Source of the DNA: Elusimicrobiota bacterium
GTDB taxonomy: Bacteria > Elusimicrobiota > Elusimicrobia > UBA1565
Direction of reading: 5' to 3'
Length of the DNA: 64,000 nucleotides
NCBI GenBank assembly: GCA_016212885.1
Contig: JACRDO010000095.1
Coordinates: forward strand, 1 to 64,000
Shown here: positions 19,012-28,177 of the stretch, one piece after another
Numbering within the stretch: the stretch's first letter is position 1
Layout of the letters: each line of letters opens with the position of its first letter
Position numbers and translations under genes: made by a program
Notes under the pieces: generated by a model
Seen by the model: the letters and a program-made list of their open reading frames with translations, nothing else
Told to the model about the DNA's origin: nothing
The model's database searches: none

Positions 19012-19677
19012 ATGCATTTTTCTTCCCTCAGGGCGCGCATCGCGCTCATCTGCCTTGCGGCGCTCACCTGTTCCGGCTGCCGCGGAACCGCCCCGCGCTA
19101 CTACGGCGAAGCCACCCGCGGCTTCTCCGCGGTCCTCGTCCGCTCGCGCATCCTGGCGCCGACCGGGGAGACGAACGACGGCGCGGCCGCGCTCAACCTC
19201 GAGTCGGAGGACGGCGACGAGCGCTACCGGCTCAACCTGCAGCCGGGCCAGACCTCGCTCTTCCGCGTGGAGCCCGGCATATACCGTCTCGTTGCGACCC
19301 GCAGCTTCTTCGGTTCACCCCAGCCCCGGGTCCGCGTCCGCATCCAGGGCCGGAGTTATCTCGTGGATTTCCCGCGGGACGTCATGCGGATGGAAGCCAT
19401 CCAGATCAAGTCGGACAAGATCATCCCTCTGGGCGTGCTGGAGATCCGGCTCATCGCGGCCGAGCGGGGGGAGCGGCCCAAGGTGGTGCTGCGCTTTGAC
19501 CGCGGCATCGCGGCGCGAAGGTCACTCGTCGAAGACGTCATCGCCAAGCTGATGGACATCAAGACTCCCTTGCGCATCCGCAACAAGGCGATCACCTGGA
19601 CACGGGCCCTTGAGCAGGCGCTGGTGAAGATCCAGGGAGAGGAAGAGCGCCCTCCAGCCTTCAAGCCTTTCCCATGA
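19012..19677 (+). CDS. Putative lipoprotein, hypothetical
   Basis: N terminus MHFSSLRARIALICLAALTCSGCRG with lipobox. Confidence 0.7.
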   Translation: MHFSSLRARIALICLAALTCSGCRGTAPRYYGEATRGFSAVLVRSRILAPTGETNDGAAALNLESEDGDERYRLNLQPGQTSLFRVEPGIYRLVATRSFFGSPQPRVRVRIQGRSYLVDFPRDVMRMEAIQIKSDKIIPLGVLEIRLIAAERGERPKVVLRFDRGIAARRSLVEDVIAKLMDIKTPLRIRNKAITWTRALEQALVKIQGEEERPPAFKPFP

Positions 19678-20480
19678 GGGTGGGAGCCGACCTCGGCGGC
19701 TCCTGGCTTCGCGCGGCGGTCTGCAAAGGCCGCGGCTTTCAAAGGGCGCGCAGGAGGATCGCGGCCGGCGAGGCGCCTGAGCGCGCGCTCGCGCAGGCCC
19801 TGCGGTCCCTCGGCCTGCGGCGCGTTCGCAGACTCGTCATCGGCGCAAGGGGCGCCTGGCTTGGGTCCGAGAAGGCGGCCCTGCGCCGCCGGCTCGCCGG
19901 CCTCGCCGACGAAATCCTCGTGATCTCGGACCTGGAGCTGGCCCACCTGGCGGCCTTCTCCGGAGGGCCGGGGGTGCTCGTCGCAGCCGGAACAGGCTCA
20001 GCGGCCTACGCGCGGGACATTCGCGGCAGGAGCGCCAGAGCCGGAGGCCTGGGCCCTCTGCTGGGGGACGAGGGGTCATCCTTCTGGATCGGCCGGCGCT
20101 GGCTCTGCGCGCTCCCCGACGAGGAGATCCGCCGCTTCGCCAAGCGGCCCGACGCGGTGCGGGCCGTGGCGGCGCTCGCGCGGGTGGTGCTCGCTCGCGC
20201 GGCCAATGACCGGCGCGCCCGGGCCATCGTTCGGGAGGCATGCCAAGGGCTGGCAACGCTGGCCTCGCGCGCCGCCTCGCAGCTGACCTTCAAGGGGCCC
20301 GCTCCCCTTTCGTGGTCCGGCGGACTCTTCCGCAGCGCGCTGTTCCGGGCCGAGTTCCTGCGGAGGCTGCCGCGGAGGAAGTTCTCTCCGCGGCCCATGG
20401 AGCGCAGGCCGGAAGATGCAGCAGCCATAAGCGGCGCACCAAACATCGGGAATGCGTATCGAACTTTCCAAACGACGTAG
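19674..20480 (+). CDS. BadF/BadG/BcrA/BcrD-type or N-acetylglucosamine kinase-like ATPase
   Basis: MRVGADLGGSWLRAAV, VAAGTGSAAYARD and GPLLGDEGSSFWIG ASKHA motifs; stop codon lies inside a Family A element. Confidence 0.75.
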   Translation: MRVGADLGGSWLRAAVCKGRGFQRARRRIAAGEAPERALAQALRSLGLRRVRRLVIGARGAWLGSEKAALRRRLAGLADEILVISDLELAHLAAFSGGPGVLVAAGTGSAAYARDIRGRSARAGGLGPLLGDEGSSFWIGRRWLCALPDEEIRRFAKRPDAVRAVAALARVVLARAANDRRARAIVREACQGLATLASRAASQLTFKGPAPLSWSGGLFRSALFRAEFLRRLPRRKFSPRPMERRPEDAAAISGAPNIGNAYRTFQTT

Positions 20481-20523
20481 GTTTGGTACGTCCTGAACCT
20501 AAGCCGTATGGTTGTTCAGGACG
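20438..20523. repeat. Palindromic element family A, copy A2, across the kinase 3' end
   Basis: cgtatcgaac...gtttggtacg and cgtcctgaac...gttcaggacg (perfect 10-bp stem). Confidence 0.88.
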
Positions 20524-20569
20524 GCAAGTTTGCTAGAATTCGATCCCGGGGGATAAGGCTTCCTTACAA

Positions 20570-21031
20570 ATGCGCATCGCCATCGGCTGCGACCATGCCG
20601 GCTACGAGCTGAAGAGGATCGTGCACCTTCAGCTCGAGCAGCTCGGGCATGCGGTCCTCAACTTCGGCGTCGACGCCGCCGAGCCGGCGGTGGACTACCC
20701 CGACTACGCGGGCAAGGTCGCCGAGGCGATCCGGCGTGGCGACGCGGAGCGCGGCGTCATCGTCTGCGGCAGCGGGGTCGGAGCGTGCATCGCGGCGAAC
20801 AAGCACCCCGGAATCCGCGCCGGCACCTGCCACGACGCCTATTCGGCGCGCCAGTGCGTCGAGGACGACGACGCGAACGTGCTCTGCCTCGGCTCCCGCG
20901 TCATCGGCAGCCGGCTGGCCATGGACATCGTCGAGGCGTGGGCGGCGGCCCGCTTCTCGAAGGCCGAACGCCACCAGCGCCGCCTGGACAAGGTCCTCGC
21001 GATCGAGAAGAGGTTCATGGGCAAGGGATGA
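20570..21031 (+). CDS. rpiB: Ribose-5-phosphate isomerase B
   Basis: MRIAIGCDHAGYELK, GVIVCGSGVG, IAANKHPGIRAGTCHDAYSA, LCLGSRVIG. Confidence 0.92.
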   Translation: MRIAIGCDHAGYELKRIVHLQLEQLGHAVLNFGVDAAEPAVDYPDYAGKVAEAIRRGDAERGVIVCGSGVGACIAANKHPGIRAGTCHDAYSARQCVEDDDANVLCLGSRVIGSRLAMDIVEAWAAARFSKAERHQRRLDKVLAIEKRFMGKG

Positions 21032-22251
21032 CCCTCCTCCAGCGCGCCCGCCGCATCCGCCTGCTGATGATGGACGTCGACGGCGTTCTGACCGACGGCC
21101 TGCTCTACCATTTCGTCGACGACGACGGGCGGCTCGTGGAGATGAAGGGCTTCAACAGCCAGGACGGCGTGGCCCTGGTCTGGCTCGCGGAGAGCGGAGT
21201 CTTGACGGGAGTCATCACCGGCCGGGCCTCCGAGGGAGTGGAGGGACGCGCGCGCATGCTCAAGATGACCCACGTGGTCCAAGGGACCACCGACAAGCTG
21301 CCCGCGTTCAAGGAAATCCTCGCAAAGGCCGGACTCCGCCCCGAGCAGGCGGCCTTCATCGGCGACGACTTCACGGACCTGCCGGCGATGCGCCATGCGG
21401 GCCTGGCCGCGGCCGTGGCGAACGCACGGCCCGAGCTCCTGCCCTTCGCGCACCTGGTCACCCAGAACCAAGGGGGCAAGGGCGCGGTCCGGGAGGTCGT
21501 GGAGCTCCTCATGCGCTCCCAGGGCACCTGGCAGGCGGTCCTCAAAAGATTCTCGGCCGTGGTCCTTCTAGGGGCCGTCCTCCCGCTGGCGGGCTGCGTG
21601 GGCTTCAAGATCCCGAAGGAAGCGGCGGAAGCGATCCCGTCCGCGCAAGCCGAAGGAGAGGCCAAGGCTCCCGAAGCGCGGAAGGCCAAGGGCGAGCAGG
21701 CCGAGGAGGCCGCCATCCAGCGCGCCCTGCAGCTGGTCCAGAAGCAGCAGACCTCCTACAAGATCAGCCCCGCGGACCTGCTCGAGATCACCGTCTACCA
21801 GGAGAAGGACCTCGAGCGCAAGGTGCGCGTGAGCCCGGAAGGAGTCATCAGCTTCCCGCTCATCGGCCAGGTCCAGGTGGCCGGGCTGTCGGTGCCGGAG
21901 GCCGAGGATGCGGTCATCAACAAGCTCAAGCGCTTCTACGTCAGCCCCCAGGTCACCATCTTCATCCAGGAGTACGGCAACAAGCAGGTCTATGTGCTCG
22001 GCGAGGTCAAGAACCCGGGCTCCTACGCCCTGCCGACGGAGGCGCCGCTGACGGTGCTGGAGGCCCTCACCCTGGCCGGAGGCTTCTCCCAGTACGCCGC
22101 GGTGGACCGCACCCGGGTCATCCGCAACGTGAACGGCAAGAGCGAAAGCTACACCATCGAGATCACCGCCATCACCAAGCGCGGCGACAAGAGCAAGGAT
22201 CTGCGCTTGGCGCCCAACGACGTCATCTACGTCCCGGAGAGCTTCTTCTAA
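21028..22251 (+). CDS. Fusion: KdsC-like HAD phosphatase followed in frame by a Wza-like polysaccharide export lipoprotein
   Basis: LLMMDVDGVLTDG and FIGDDFTDLPAM (KdsC), then VLKRFSAVVLLGAVLPLAGC (lipobox) and SBBP domains (YKISPADLLEITVYQEKDL, VYVLGEVKNPGSYAL). Confidence 0.85.
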   Translation: MTLLQRARRIRLLMMDVDGVLTDGLLYHFVDDDGRLVEMKGFNSQDGVALVWLAESGVLTGVITGRASEGVEGRARMLKMTHVVQGTTDKLPAFKEILAKAGLRPEQAAFIGDDFTDLPAMRHAGLAAAVANARPELLPFAHLVTQNQGGKGAVREVVELLMRSQGTWQAVLKRFSAVVLLGAVLPLAGCVGFKIPKEAAEAIPSAQAEGEAKAPEARKAKGEQAEEAAIQRALQLVQKQQTSYKISPADLLEITVYQEKDLERKVRVSPEGVISFPLIGQVQVAGLSVPEAEDAVINKLKRFYVSPQVTIFIQEYGNKQVYVLGEVKNPGSYALPTEAPLTVLEALTLAGGFSQYAAVDRTRVIRNVNGKSESYTIEITAITKRGDKSKDLRLAPNDVIYVPESFF

Positions 22252-23996
22252 TGGCCCCGAAAGAGGAAGGCCGGGAAGACCGGGCGGAGGAATCGCAGGA
22301 GATCGAGCTGGCCCGCTACCTGCAGGTCATCCTCCGCAGGCGCTGGGTCGTCATCTCGGTGTTCCTGATCTCCGTCCTCAGCGCCGCGCTCTACGCGTTC
22401 ACCGCCCGGCCCGTCTACTCGGCCGCTGCCTTGGTCCTCATCGAGAAGGAACGCCGCCAGCAGGTCTACGCCGAAGGGGCGATCGTCGAGGCCTCGGACC
22501 AGGATTACTACCAGACGCAGTACCAGCTGCTCAGGAGCCGCAGCCTCCTGCGCAAGGTCCACGAGCAGCTCGCCCTGTCCAAGACGGAGGACTTCGCCGG
22601 AGGGGTGGACGCCCTCGGCGGCGCCGTCTCCGTCGAGCCGGTCCGCCAGAGCCGGCTCGTGCGGGTCGTGGCGGAGTCCTTTTCTCCGGAGCTGGCCGCC
22701 CGCATCGCCAACGCGGTCTCCGAGGCCTACGTGGCCCAGAACCTCGAGAACAAGATCTTCATCTCGAAGGAGATAATGCAAACGCTCTACCCGAAGGAAG
22801 GCCAGGTCCAGGAGATCTCCTACGACTCCCTGCCTGCGGTCATGAACAACTCGATGCTCCAGAACCTCAAGACCACCTACGCGGACCTGGAAGCCCGGTG
22901 GGGGGACCTCTCGCGCCGCTACACTGGGGAGCATCCCGAGCTCATCCGCCTCAAGTCCCAGATGGAAGTCGTGCGCGCGAACATCAAGGAGCAGACCGCC
23001 AGGATCGTGCAGAGCATGAAGACGGAGCTCTCCGGCCAGCTGCGGGGCAACAACGTCCGGATCGTGGACCCCGCGGAGACGCCGAAGTCTCCCTACAAGC
23101 CTCGCAAGACGCGCATGCTCATGCTCGCCGCCCTCTTCGGCCTTCTGGGCGGCTTCTTCCTGGCCCTCGGCGTGGAGGCGCTCGACCAGACCATCCGCAC
23201 CCAGGAGGACGTCGAGCGCAAGCTCGCCCTGGCGTTCCTGGGCTCGGTCCCGCACGCGGTCTTCCAGGGGGACTCGGTCAAAGCCTACACGGACCTCATC
23301 GGCGGGCCCGAATCCTTCACCGGCGAGTCCTTGAAGAACATCCGGACCATGATCGGCTTCGCGATGGCGGGGCACGACACGAAGTCGCTGCTCATGACGA
23401 GCACGCACCAGGGCGAGGGCAAGACCTTCATGGCCATCAGCCTCGCCGTCGTGTTCGCCCAGCTCGGCGAGCGCGTCCTGCTCATCGAAGGGGACCTCCG
23501 GCGCCCGAACCTCCACAAGCGCTTCGCCGTGCCCAACGAGTCCGGGATCAGCCATTTCCTCGCCTACGGCAAGGACGCCTCGGAGCTCGAAGCCCTCCTC
23601 CAGCCCACGGGCATCCCCAACCTCGACGTCCTGCCCTGCGGCACGATCCCGCCCAACCCCTCGGAGCTCCTGAGCACTCCGCGCCTGCCGGCCTTGATCG
23701 ATTGGGCGCGCCGGCGCTACGAGCGGATCATCATCGACGGCACGCCGGTCTTCCCCATCACCGACGCTTTGCTTTGGGGCCGGCACGCGGGCACGGCCGT
23801 GTTCGTCGTCAAATTCGGCGGCCCGCACTCTGCCCTGGCCCTCCGGGCCCGTCAGAAGCTCGAAGAGGGGGGGCTCAAGATCGCCGGCGCCGTCATCAAC
23901 CAGGTCACCGCGCGGGGCGGGCACTACGGCGGATACTATTACTATTACCGGTATCACTATCATTATAAGTACTCGGATTACGCGAAGAAGGCTTAA
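22251..23996 (+). CDS. Wzc-like polysaccharide co-polymerase / bacterial tyrosine autokinase
   Basis: Wzz N-terminal domain; Walker-like TSTHQGEGKTF; VLLIEGDLRRPNLH; C-terminal Tyr cluster GGHYGGYYYYYRYHYHYKYSDY. Confidence 0.88.
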   Translation: MAPKEEGREDRAEESQEIELARYLQVILRRRWVVISVFLISVLSAALYAFTARPVYSAAALVLIEKERRQQVYAEGAIVEASDQDYYQTQYQLLRSRSLLRKVHEQLALSKTEDFAGGVDALGGAVSVEPVRQSRLVRVVAESFSPELAARIANAVSEAYVAQNLENKIFISKEIMQTLYPKEGQVQEISYDSLPAVMNNSMLQNLKTTYADLEARWGDLSRRYTGEHPELIRLKSQMEVVRANIKEQTARIVQSMKTELSGQLRGNNVRIVDPAETPKSPYKPRKTRMLMLAALFGLLGGFFLALGVEALDQTIRTQEDVERKLALAFLGSVPHAVFQGDSVKAYTDLIGGPESFTGESLKNIRTMIGFAMAGHDTKSLLMTSTHQGEGKTFMAISLAVVFAQLGERVLLIEGDLRRPNLHKRFAVPNESGISHFLAYGKDASELEALLQPTGIPNLDVLPCGTIPPNPSELLSTPRLPALIDWARRRYERIIIDGTPVFPITDALLWGRHAGTAVFVVKFGGPHSALALRARQKLEEGGLKIAGAVINQVTARGGHYGGYYYYYRYHYHYKYSDYAKKA

Positions 23997-24084
23997 CAAA
24001 CAAAGCCTTGAAATTTTGCCGGCGGCCTGTTAATCTTAATGGTCCAAGCCGCGCGGGAGGCATTCCAGCGCGTGCGGATTCGAC

Positions 24085-27000
24085 ATGAGCGAGTCTGAAA
24101 AGCCCGACGAGATGCTCGAAAGCGTCGCCAATCTTGAAACGGCGCGCATGACCCTGCGCTGGGCCTTAGACCGCATGCGGTCCCTGGAAGCCGGCAACGC
24201 GGAGATGCGCGAGCTGCTCAAAGCCGCGGCGTCCGGGCGCGAGGAGGCGGTCAAGGAGCTCGAGCGCTTCCGGCTCTCGGCCGAGGAGCGCCTCAAGCGC
24301 CTGAGCGAGAAGGAGCGCTTCGTCCAGGAGATGCAGGGCATCCTCAACAGCCTCTTCAAGGGCGAGCTCGACGTCGCCGGCTTCGTCAAGAAGCGCCAGG
24401 AGCTCGATAAGGCCCAGGAGCTCATCGAGGCGAAGGTCCGCAAGCAGCTCGCCGAGGCCGAGGAGCTCCGCAAGCGCGAGCTGGAGGGCCATGCGCGCCT
24501 CCTCACGGAGATGGAGGCGGCCTACACCGGGGCCCTCGCCGAGGCCCAGCGCCGCTTCCATGAGGCTGTCGCCGGGCTCGAAAAGCGCCACCGGGCGGAG
24601 ATCGCCGCGGAGCAGGCGAAGGTCTCCCGCGCGTACGAAGACGTCCTCCAGGAGACCAGCCATCAGGGCGAGCAGTTCCACCAGAAAGCCCTCCTCATGG
24701 AGGCGGAATTCTCAGGCCGGCGCAAGGAGCTCGAAAAAGACCTTGAGAAGCTTCAGCAGAAGCTGGCCGAAGAGCACCTCCAGGCCGAACAGCGCCAGAG
24801 CCATCTCCACGAAGCCCTCCGGGAGCGCATCGAGGCGGAAAAGCGGCAGCTGGAGCAGGAGCTGGCCCTGCGCGACGCGCGCGTCGCGGAGATGCGCCAG
24901 GCCCTCGTCGAGCTCGAGGCGTCCATCGAGCGCCGCGAGGAGGAGGCGGTCCGCAAGGCCTTCGAGCGCTTCGAGGAGGAGCGCCGCTCGTTCCGGGACC
25001 GCATCGAGGCCCTGCGCCGCGAGACGGACGAGAGGGTCGCTGAAGCCTCGAACCAGATCGAGGCCCTCAAGGCCGAGCTCGCGCAGCAAGAGTCCCGCTT
25101 CAACTCCGAGCGCGAGGCCCTGCTCCGCGCTCAGCAGGACCTGCGCCGCAAAGACGCGGACATGCACCGCGAGCAGCTCGAGGCGGAGCACCGCGAGTTC
25201 CTCGAGCGCCAGCGCCGGCGCGACGCGGAGCAGCTCGGCGCCTTGGAAACGGCCGAGCGCCGGCACGCGGCGCGGGAAGCGGAGCTCCGGGAAAGCCTTG
25301 CCCGCGACCTGGAGACGGTCCGCGCCGCTCACGCCGAGGAGCTCAGGCGCCTGGAGGCGGAGATCTCCAGCCTGCGCGAGCGGCATGAGGCCGAGCTCAG
25401 GATCCGCGACGACGAGGTCCGGCGGCTTTCGGAGCTGATGCGCGTCGATGACTCCAAGCGCGACGAGAGGACCTCCGCGGAGTTCGAGGCTTTGCAGGCC
25501 CGCCATGCGCGGGAGCTCGAGCGCCTCTCGCAGGAGCTCTCGCGCCAGCAGGAGCGATTCCAGGCGGAGCAGACGGCCATGCTGGGCGAGCTGGGGGAGG
25601 CGCGTCAGAAGCACGCGCACGATCTGGAGGCCGCGCGCGCCGAGATCGCCGCGAAGTCCGCGGCGGAGATCGACGGCCTCCGGCAACGCCATGAAGCCGA
25701 GTCCCGGCGCCTTTCAGAGTCCTGGAGCGCCCGATACGCCGAGCAGGCCCAGCGGCTGGAATCCGAGATCGCGCGCCTCAAGCAGCGCCATGAAGCCGAT
25801 CTCGCCTCCGCCCATCAGGAGTCCCACAGCATCTTGGAGCCTCTGCGCGCCGCGGAGGAGGAGCGCGGCCGGCGGACCGCCGCGGACTTCGAGGCCCTGC
25901 AGGCGAAGACCCGCGAGGAGATCGAGCGCCTCGCGGGGCGGATGCAGGCCCAAGCGGAGGCTTTCAAGGCCGAGCGCGAGGCCCTGCTCGCTGAAGCCCA
26001 GCAGATCCGCCAAGCCGACGCGGCCAAGCACGCCGAAGCCCTCCAGGCTCTGGAAGCTTCCTATAAGACGCGGGAGGCCGAGTTCAGCCGCGTCAACGAA
26101 ACCCGCTTCCAAACCCTCCACCAGGAGGCCGTGCGCCGCATCCAGACCGCGGTGGCCGAGGTGCAGGCTCTGCGCGCGCAGATGGAGAAGCAGAGAACGG
26201 AGTCCGACGCCCAGCGCGCGGCCCTGCTCGAACAGCAGGCGGCGGTCATCCAGCAGGAAGCCCAGAAATACATGGAGCAGCTGGACCAGATGCGCCGGAG
26301 CTATTCCAAGATGCTGGCTTCCCAGAAGGAGGAATCCCTGGCCGAGTCCGAGCGGCTGAGCAAAGCGGTCTCCGAGCTCCGGGCCGAGCTCACCCGTCGG
26401 CCCGAAGCGCCGGCCCCCGGCGCTTCTGAGAGCGCCGTCCTTGAAGGCGCGGCTGTTTCTCCTCTCGCCGGAAAGGGCGGCGCCCAGACTTCAGCTCAAG
26501 CCCCCAAGCGCAGGCGCCTGAAAGCGCTCGGCTGGGGGGCCTTGGCGGCAGCCGCATCGGCCGCCGCGGCGTTCGCCTGGGTTTTCGTTTTCTCCGGCCG
26601 CGATTACGCCGTGCCGTTCTCCCATCCGACGGGACTCGTCTGGGAGGGGGACATTCTCTGGGCTTCGGATTGGTACGACCAGTCCATCCACCAGCTCCGC
26701 CTCGGCCCAAGCGGGTTGACCGCGGTGCGCCGCTTCCCGGTGCCGGCCCACATCCTGGGCATGACGCGCGTCAACGGGGCGTTCTACATCGTCGATTCCT
26801 GGGCCCGGCTCATCGAGCGCTGGGTCCCCTCCGGCGACGCGCTGGTCCTCGACCGCTCCTGGCCGAGCCCCGGGGAGAAGCCCTCAGCTGTCCACTACGA
26901 CGGCAAGAGCCTCTGGACAGCTGATTCAGGGGCCCGGAAGATATACCGGCACCTTCTTGATGAGGACCTCACGGTGGCTGAATCGTATTCGGCCGGAGAC

Positions 27001-27291
27001 GATCCGGTGGGGCTGGGTTCGGACGCGAAAGGCGATTTCTGGTCCGCGGACGGGGCCAACCGGCTGTTCCTGCGCCGCCTGCGGGACGCCAACCTTTCCT
27101 TCGCCGGGGCCTACCGCCTCCCGGAGATCCTGGACGACGCCCCCTTGCTCTCCTGCTTCGCTTGGCGCGGCCGCAAGCTGTGGATCGGCCGGGAAGGCTC
27201 CTTCCGTCTGATCGAGCGCCCCTGGTGGCGCCTGCGGGCGGACAAGGCGGCCCTCGCAACGGGCCCCTCCACGTTGACACCATCGAAGTGA
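24085..27291 (+). CDS. Very large coiled-coil protein with a single TM helix and C-terminal propeller-like domain
   Basis: About 780 aa of heptad-rich charged sequence, TM ALGWGALAAAASAAAAFAWVFVF, then repeated WxxDxxxxxIxR-type segments. Confidence 0.75.
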   Translation: MSESEKPDEMLESVANLETARMTLRWALDRMRSLEAGNAEMRELLKAAASGREEAVKELERFRLSAEERLKRLSEKERFVQEMQGILNSLFKGELDVAGFVKKRQELDKAQELIEAKVRKQLAEAEELRKRELEGHARLLTEMEAAYTGALAEAQRRFHEAVAGLEKRHRAEIAAEQAKVSRAYEDVLQETSHQGEQFHQKALLMEAEFSGRRKELEKDLEKLQQKLAEEHLQAEQRQSHLHEALRERIEAEKRQLEQELALRDARVAEMRQALVELEASIERREEEAVRKAFERFEEERRSFRDRIEALRRETDERVAEASNQIEALKAELAQQESRFNSEREALLRAQQDLRRKDADMHREQLEAEHREFLERQRRRDAEQLGALETAERRHAAREAELRESLARDLETVRAAHAEELRRLEAEISSLRERHEAELRIRDDEVRRLSELMRVDDSKRDERTSAEFEALQARHARELERLSQELSRQQERFQAEQTAMLGELGEARQKHAHDLEAARAEIAAKSAAEIDGLRQRHEAESRRLSESWSARYAEQAQRLESEIARLKQRHEADLASAHQESHSILEPLRAAEEERGRRTAADFEALQAKTREEIERLAGRMQAQAEAFKAEREALLAEAQQIRQADAAKHAEALQALEASYKTREAEFSRVNETRFQTLHQEAVRRIQTAVAEVQALRAQMEKQRTESDAQRAALLEQQAAVIQQEAQKYMEQLDQMRRSYSKMLASQKEESLAESERLSKAVSELRAELTRRPEAPAPGASESAVLEGAAVSPLAGKGGAQTSAQAPKRRRLKALGWGALAAAASAAAAFAWVFVFSGRDYAVPFSHPTGLVWEGDILWASDWYDQSIHQLRLGPSGLTAVRRFPVPAHILGMTRVNGAFYIVDSWARLIERWVPSGDALVLDRSWPSPGEKPSAVHYDGKSLWTADSGARKIYRHLLDEDLTVAESYSAGDDPVGLGSDAKGDFWSADGANRLFLRRLRDANLSFAGAYRLPEILDDAPLLSCFAWRGRKLWIGREGSFRLIERPWWRLRADKAALATGPSTLTPSK
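26421..26483 (-). repeat. Family C-related element, reverse orientation, diverged
   Basis: Reverse complement gccgccctttccggcgagaggagaaacagccgcgccttcaaggacggcgctct aligns with the other Family C copies. Confidence 0.55.
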
Positions 27292-27308
27292 TTGACTAAA
27301 ATCGCGCT

Positions 27309-28085
27309 GTGCCTTTGTTCGACCCCTTCGGCCTGAAGAAAGAATCCGCGCAAGAGCCGGCGCCGGGCGGCGAACCGGGCCTGAAAACCGCCAAGCTCTT
27401 CCTGGGCGCCATGCTGGCGCTCAGCGCCGCGCTTACCCTCGTGTGCGCCGGAGGCCTGGCCGCGCGCGTGCGCCGTCTCGTGCTTGAGTCCAAGCCCGCG
27501 GCCGCCCTCTCCGGGAAAGGAGAACGGCGACCCTCCGAGGACGGCGCTTCCCATGGCGCGGCCGCCGCCGCGAAGCAGGCCCCGACGCAGAAGGCGCAGC
27601 CCCAGCCCGCGGCCCCTGGCGCTGCTGAAAGCCAGGGACCGCGCGGTAGCGCCGTGCTCCTTAGCCGCGCGGCCGAATCGCCCGCCAAGCCGCCTGAGCC
27701 CGCGGCGAAAGCCCACGCGCCGCCGCAGGCCAAAGCGGTCCCAGCCGCTCCCGCTCCGGCCAAGGAGGCCCCCAAGGCGCCCGCGCCGCCGCAGGCCAAA
27801 GCGGCCCCAGCCGCGCCGGCTGCCGCGCCCGCCCCAGCCAAGGCTTCCACGACGAAAAAGATCGAGTTCTCCCACTCCGACCCTTCGGCGAAGGAGGCCC
27901 TCCTCCTGGGCGCGTTCCTCGTCAGGAGCAAGGGACGCGCGGAGATGGCCAAGTTCTCCAGCGGCGAATGGCGCCTGACGCTCACTCTCGTGACCGGCAC
28001 GACCTACTCCTACCGCATCGAGACCGTGGACGGCCAGGGCAAACGCCGCGTCTCCCCCAAGCAGTCCGTCTTCGTCAGTCCCTGA
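27309..28085 (+). CDS. Hypothetical membrane protein with Ala/Pro-rich linker built partly of Family C and B elements
   Basis: N-terminal TM segment; linker contains ALSGKGERRPSEDGASHGAA (C) and GAAESQGPRGSAVLLSRAAE (B); C-terminal small domain. Confidence 0.7.
   Translation: MPLFDPFGLKKESAQEPAPGGEPGLKTAKLFLGAMLALSAALTLVCAGGLAARVRRLVLESKPAAALSGKGERRPSEDGASHGAAAAAKQAPTQKAQPQPAAPGAAESQGPRGSAVLLSRAAESPAKPPEPAAKAHAPPQAKAVPAAPAPAKEAPKAPAPPQAKAAPAAPAAAPAPAKASTTKKIEFSHSDPSAKEALLLGAFLVRSKGRAEMAKFSSGEWRLTLTLVTGTTYSYRIETVDGQGKRRVSPKQSVFVSP
27499..27567. repeat. Palindromic element family C copy in the linker
   Basis: gcggccgccctctccgggaaaggagaacggcgaccctccgaggacggcgcttcccatggcgcggccgcc. Confidence 0.85.
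27612..27674. repeat. Palindromic element family B copy in the linker
   Basis: ggcgctgctgaaagccagggaccgcgcggtagcgccgtgctccttagccgcgcggcc, near identical to the reverse complement of the 15241 repeat. Confidence 0.9.
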
Positions 28086-28177
28086 GCGCCCCCTGTTCTG
28101 TATTGATTTTGTAACATTCACGGGCTAAACTCGGAGGGATGCCGCTCGGGGCTCCGGCCGCGGGCGCTATTGTGGTC

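Noticed and set aside
20649-22250. Extended N-terminal part of ORF 20649-23996
   Set aside because: Arg/Ser/Pro-rich out-of-frame translation over rpiB and the KdsC-Wza gene; the real kinase starts at 22251.
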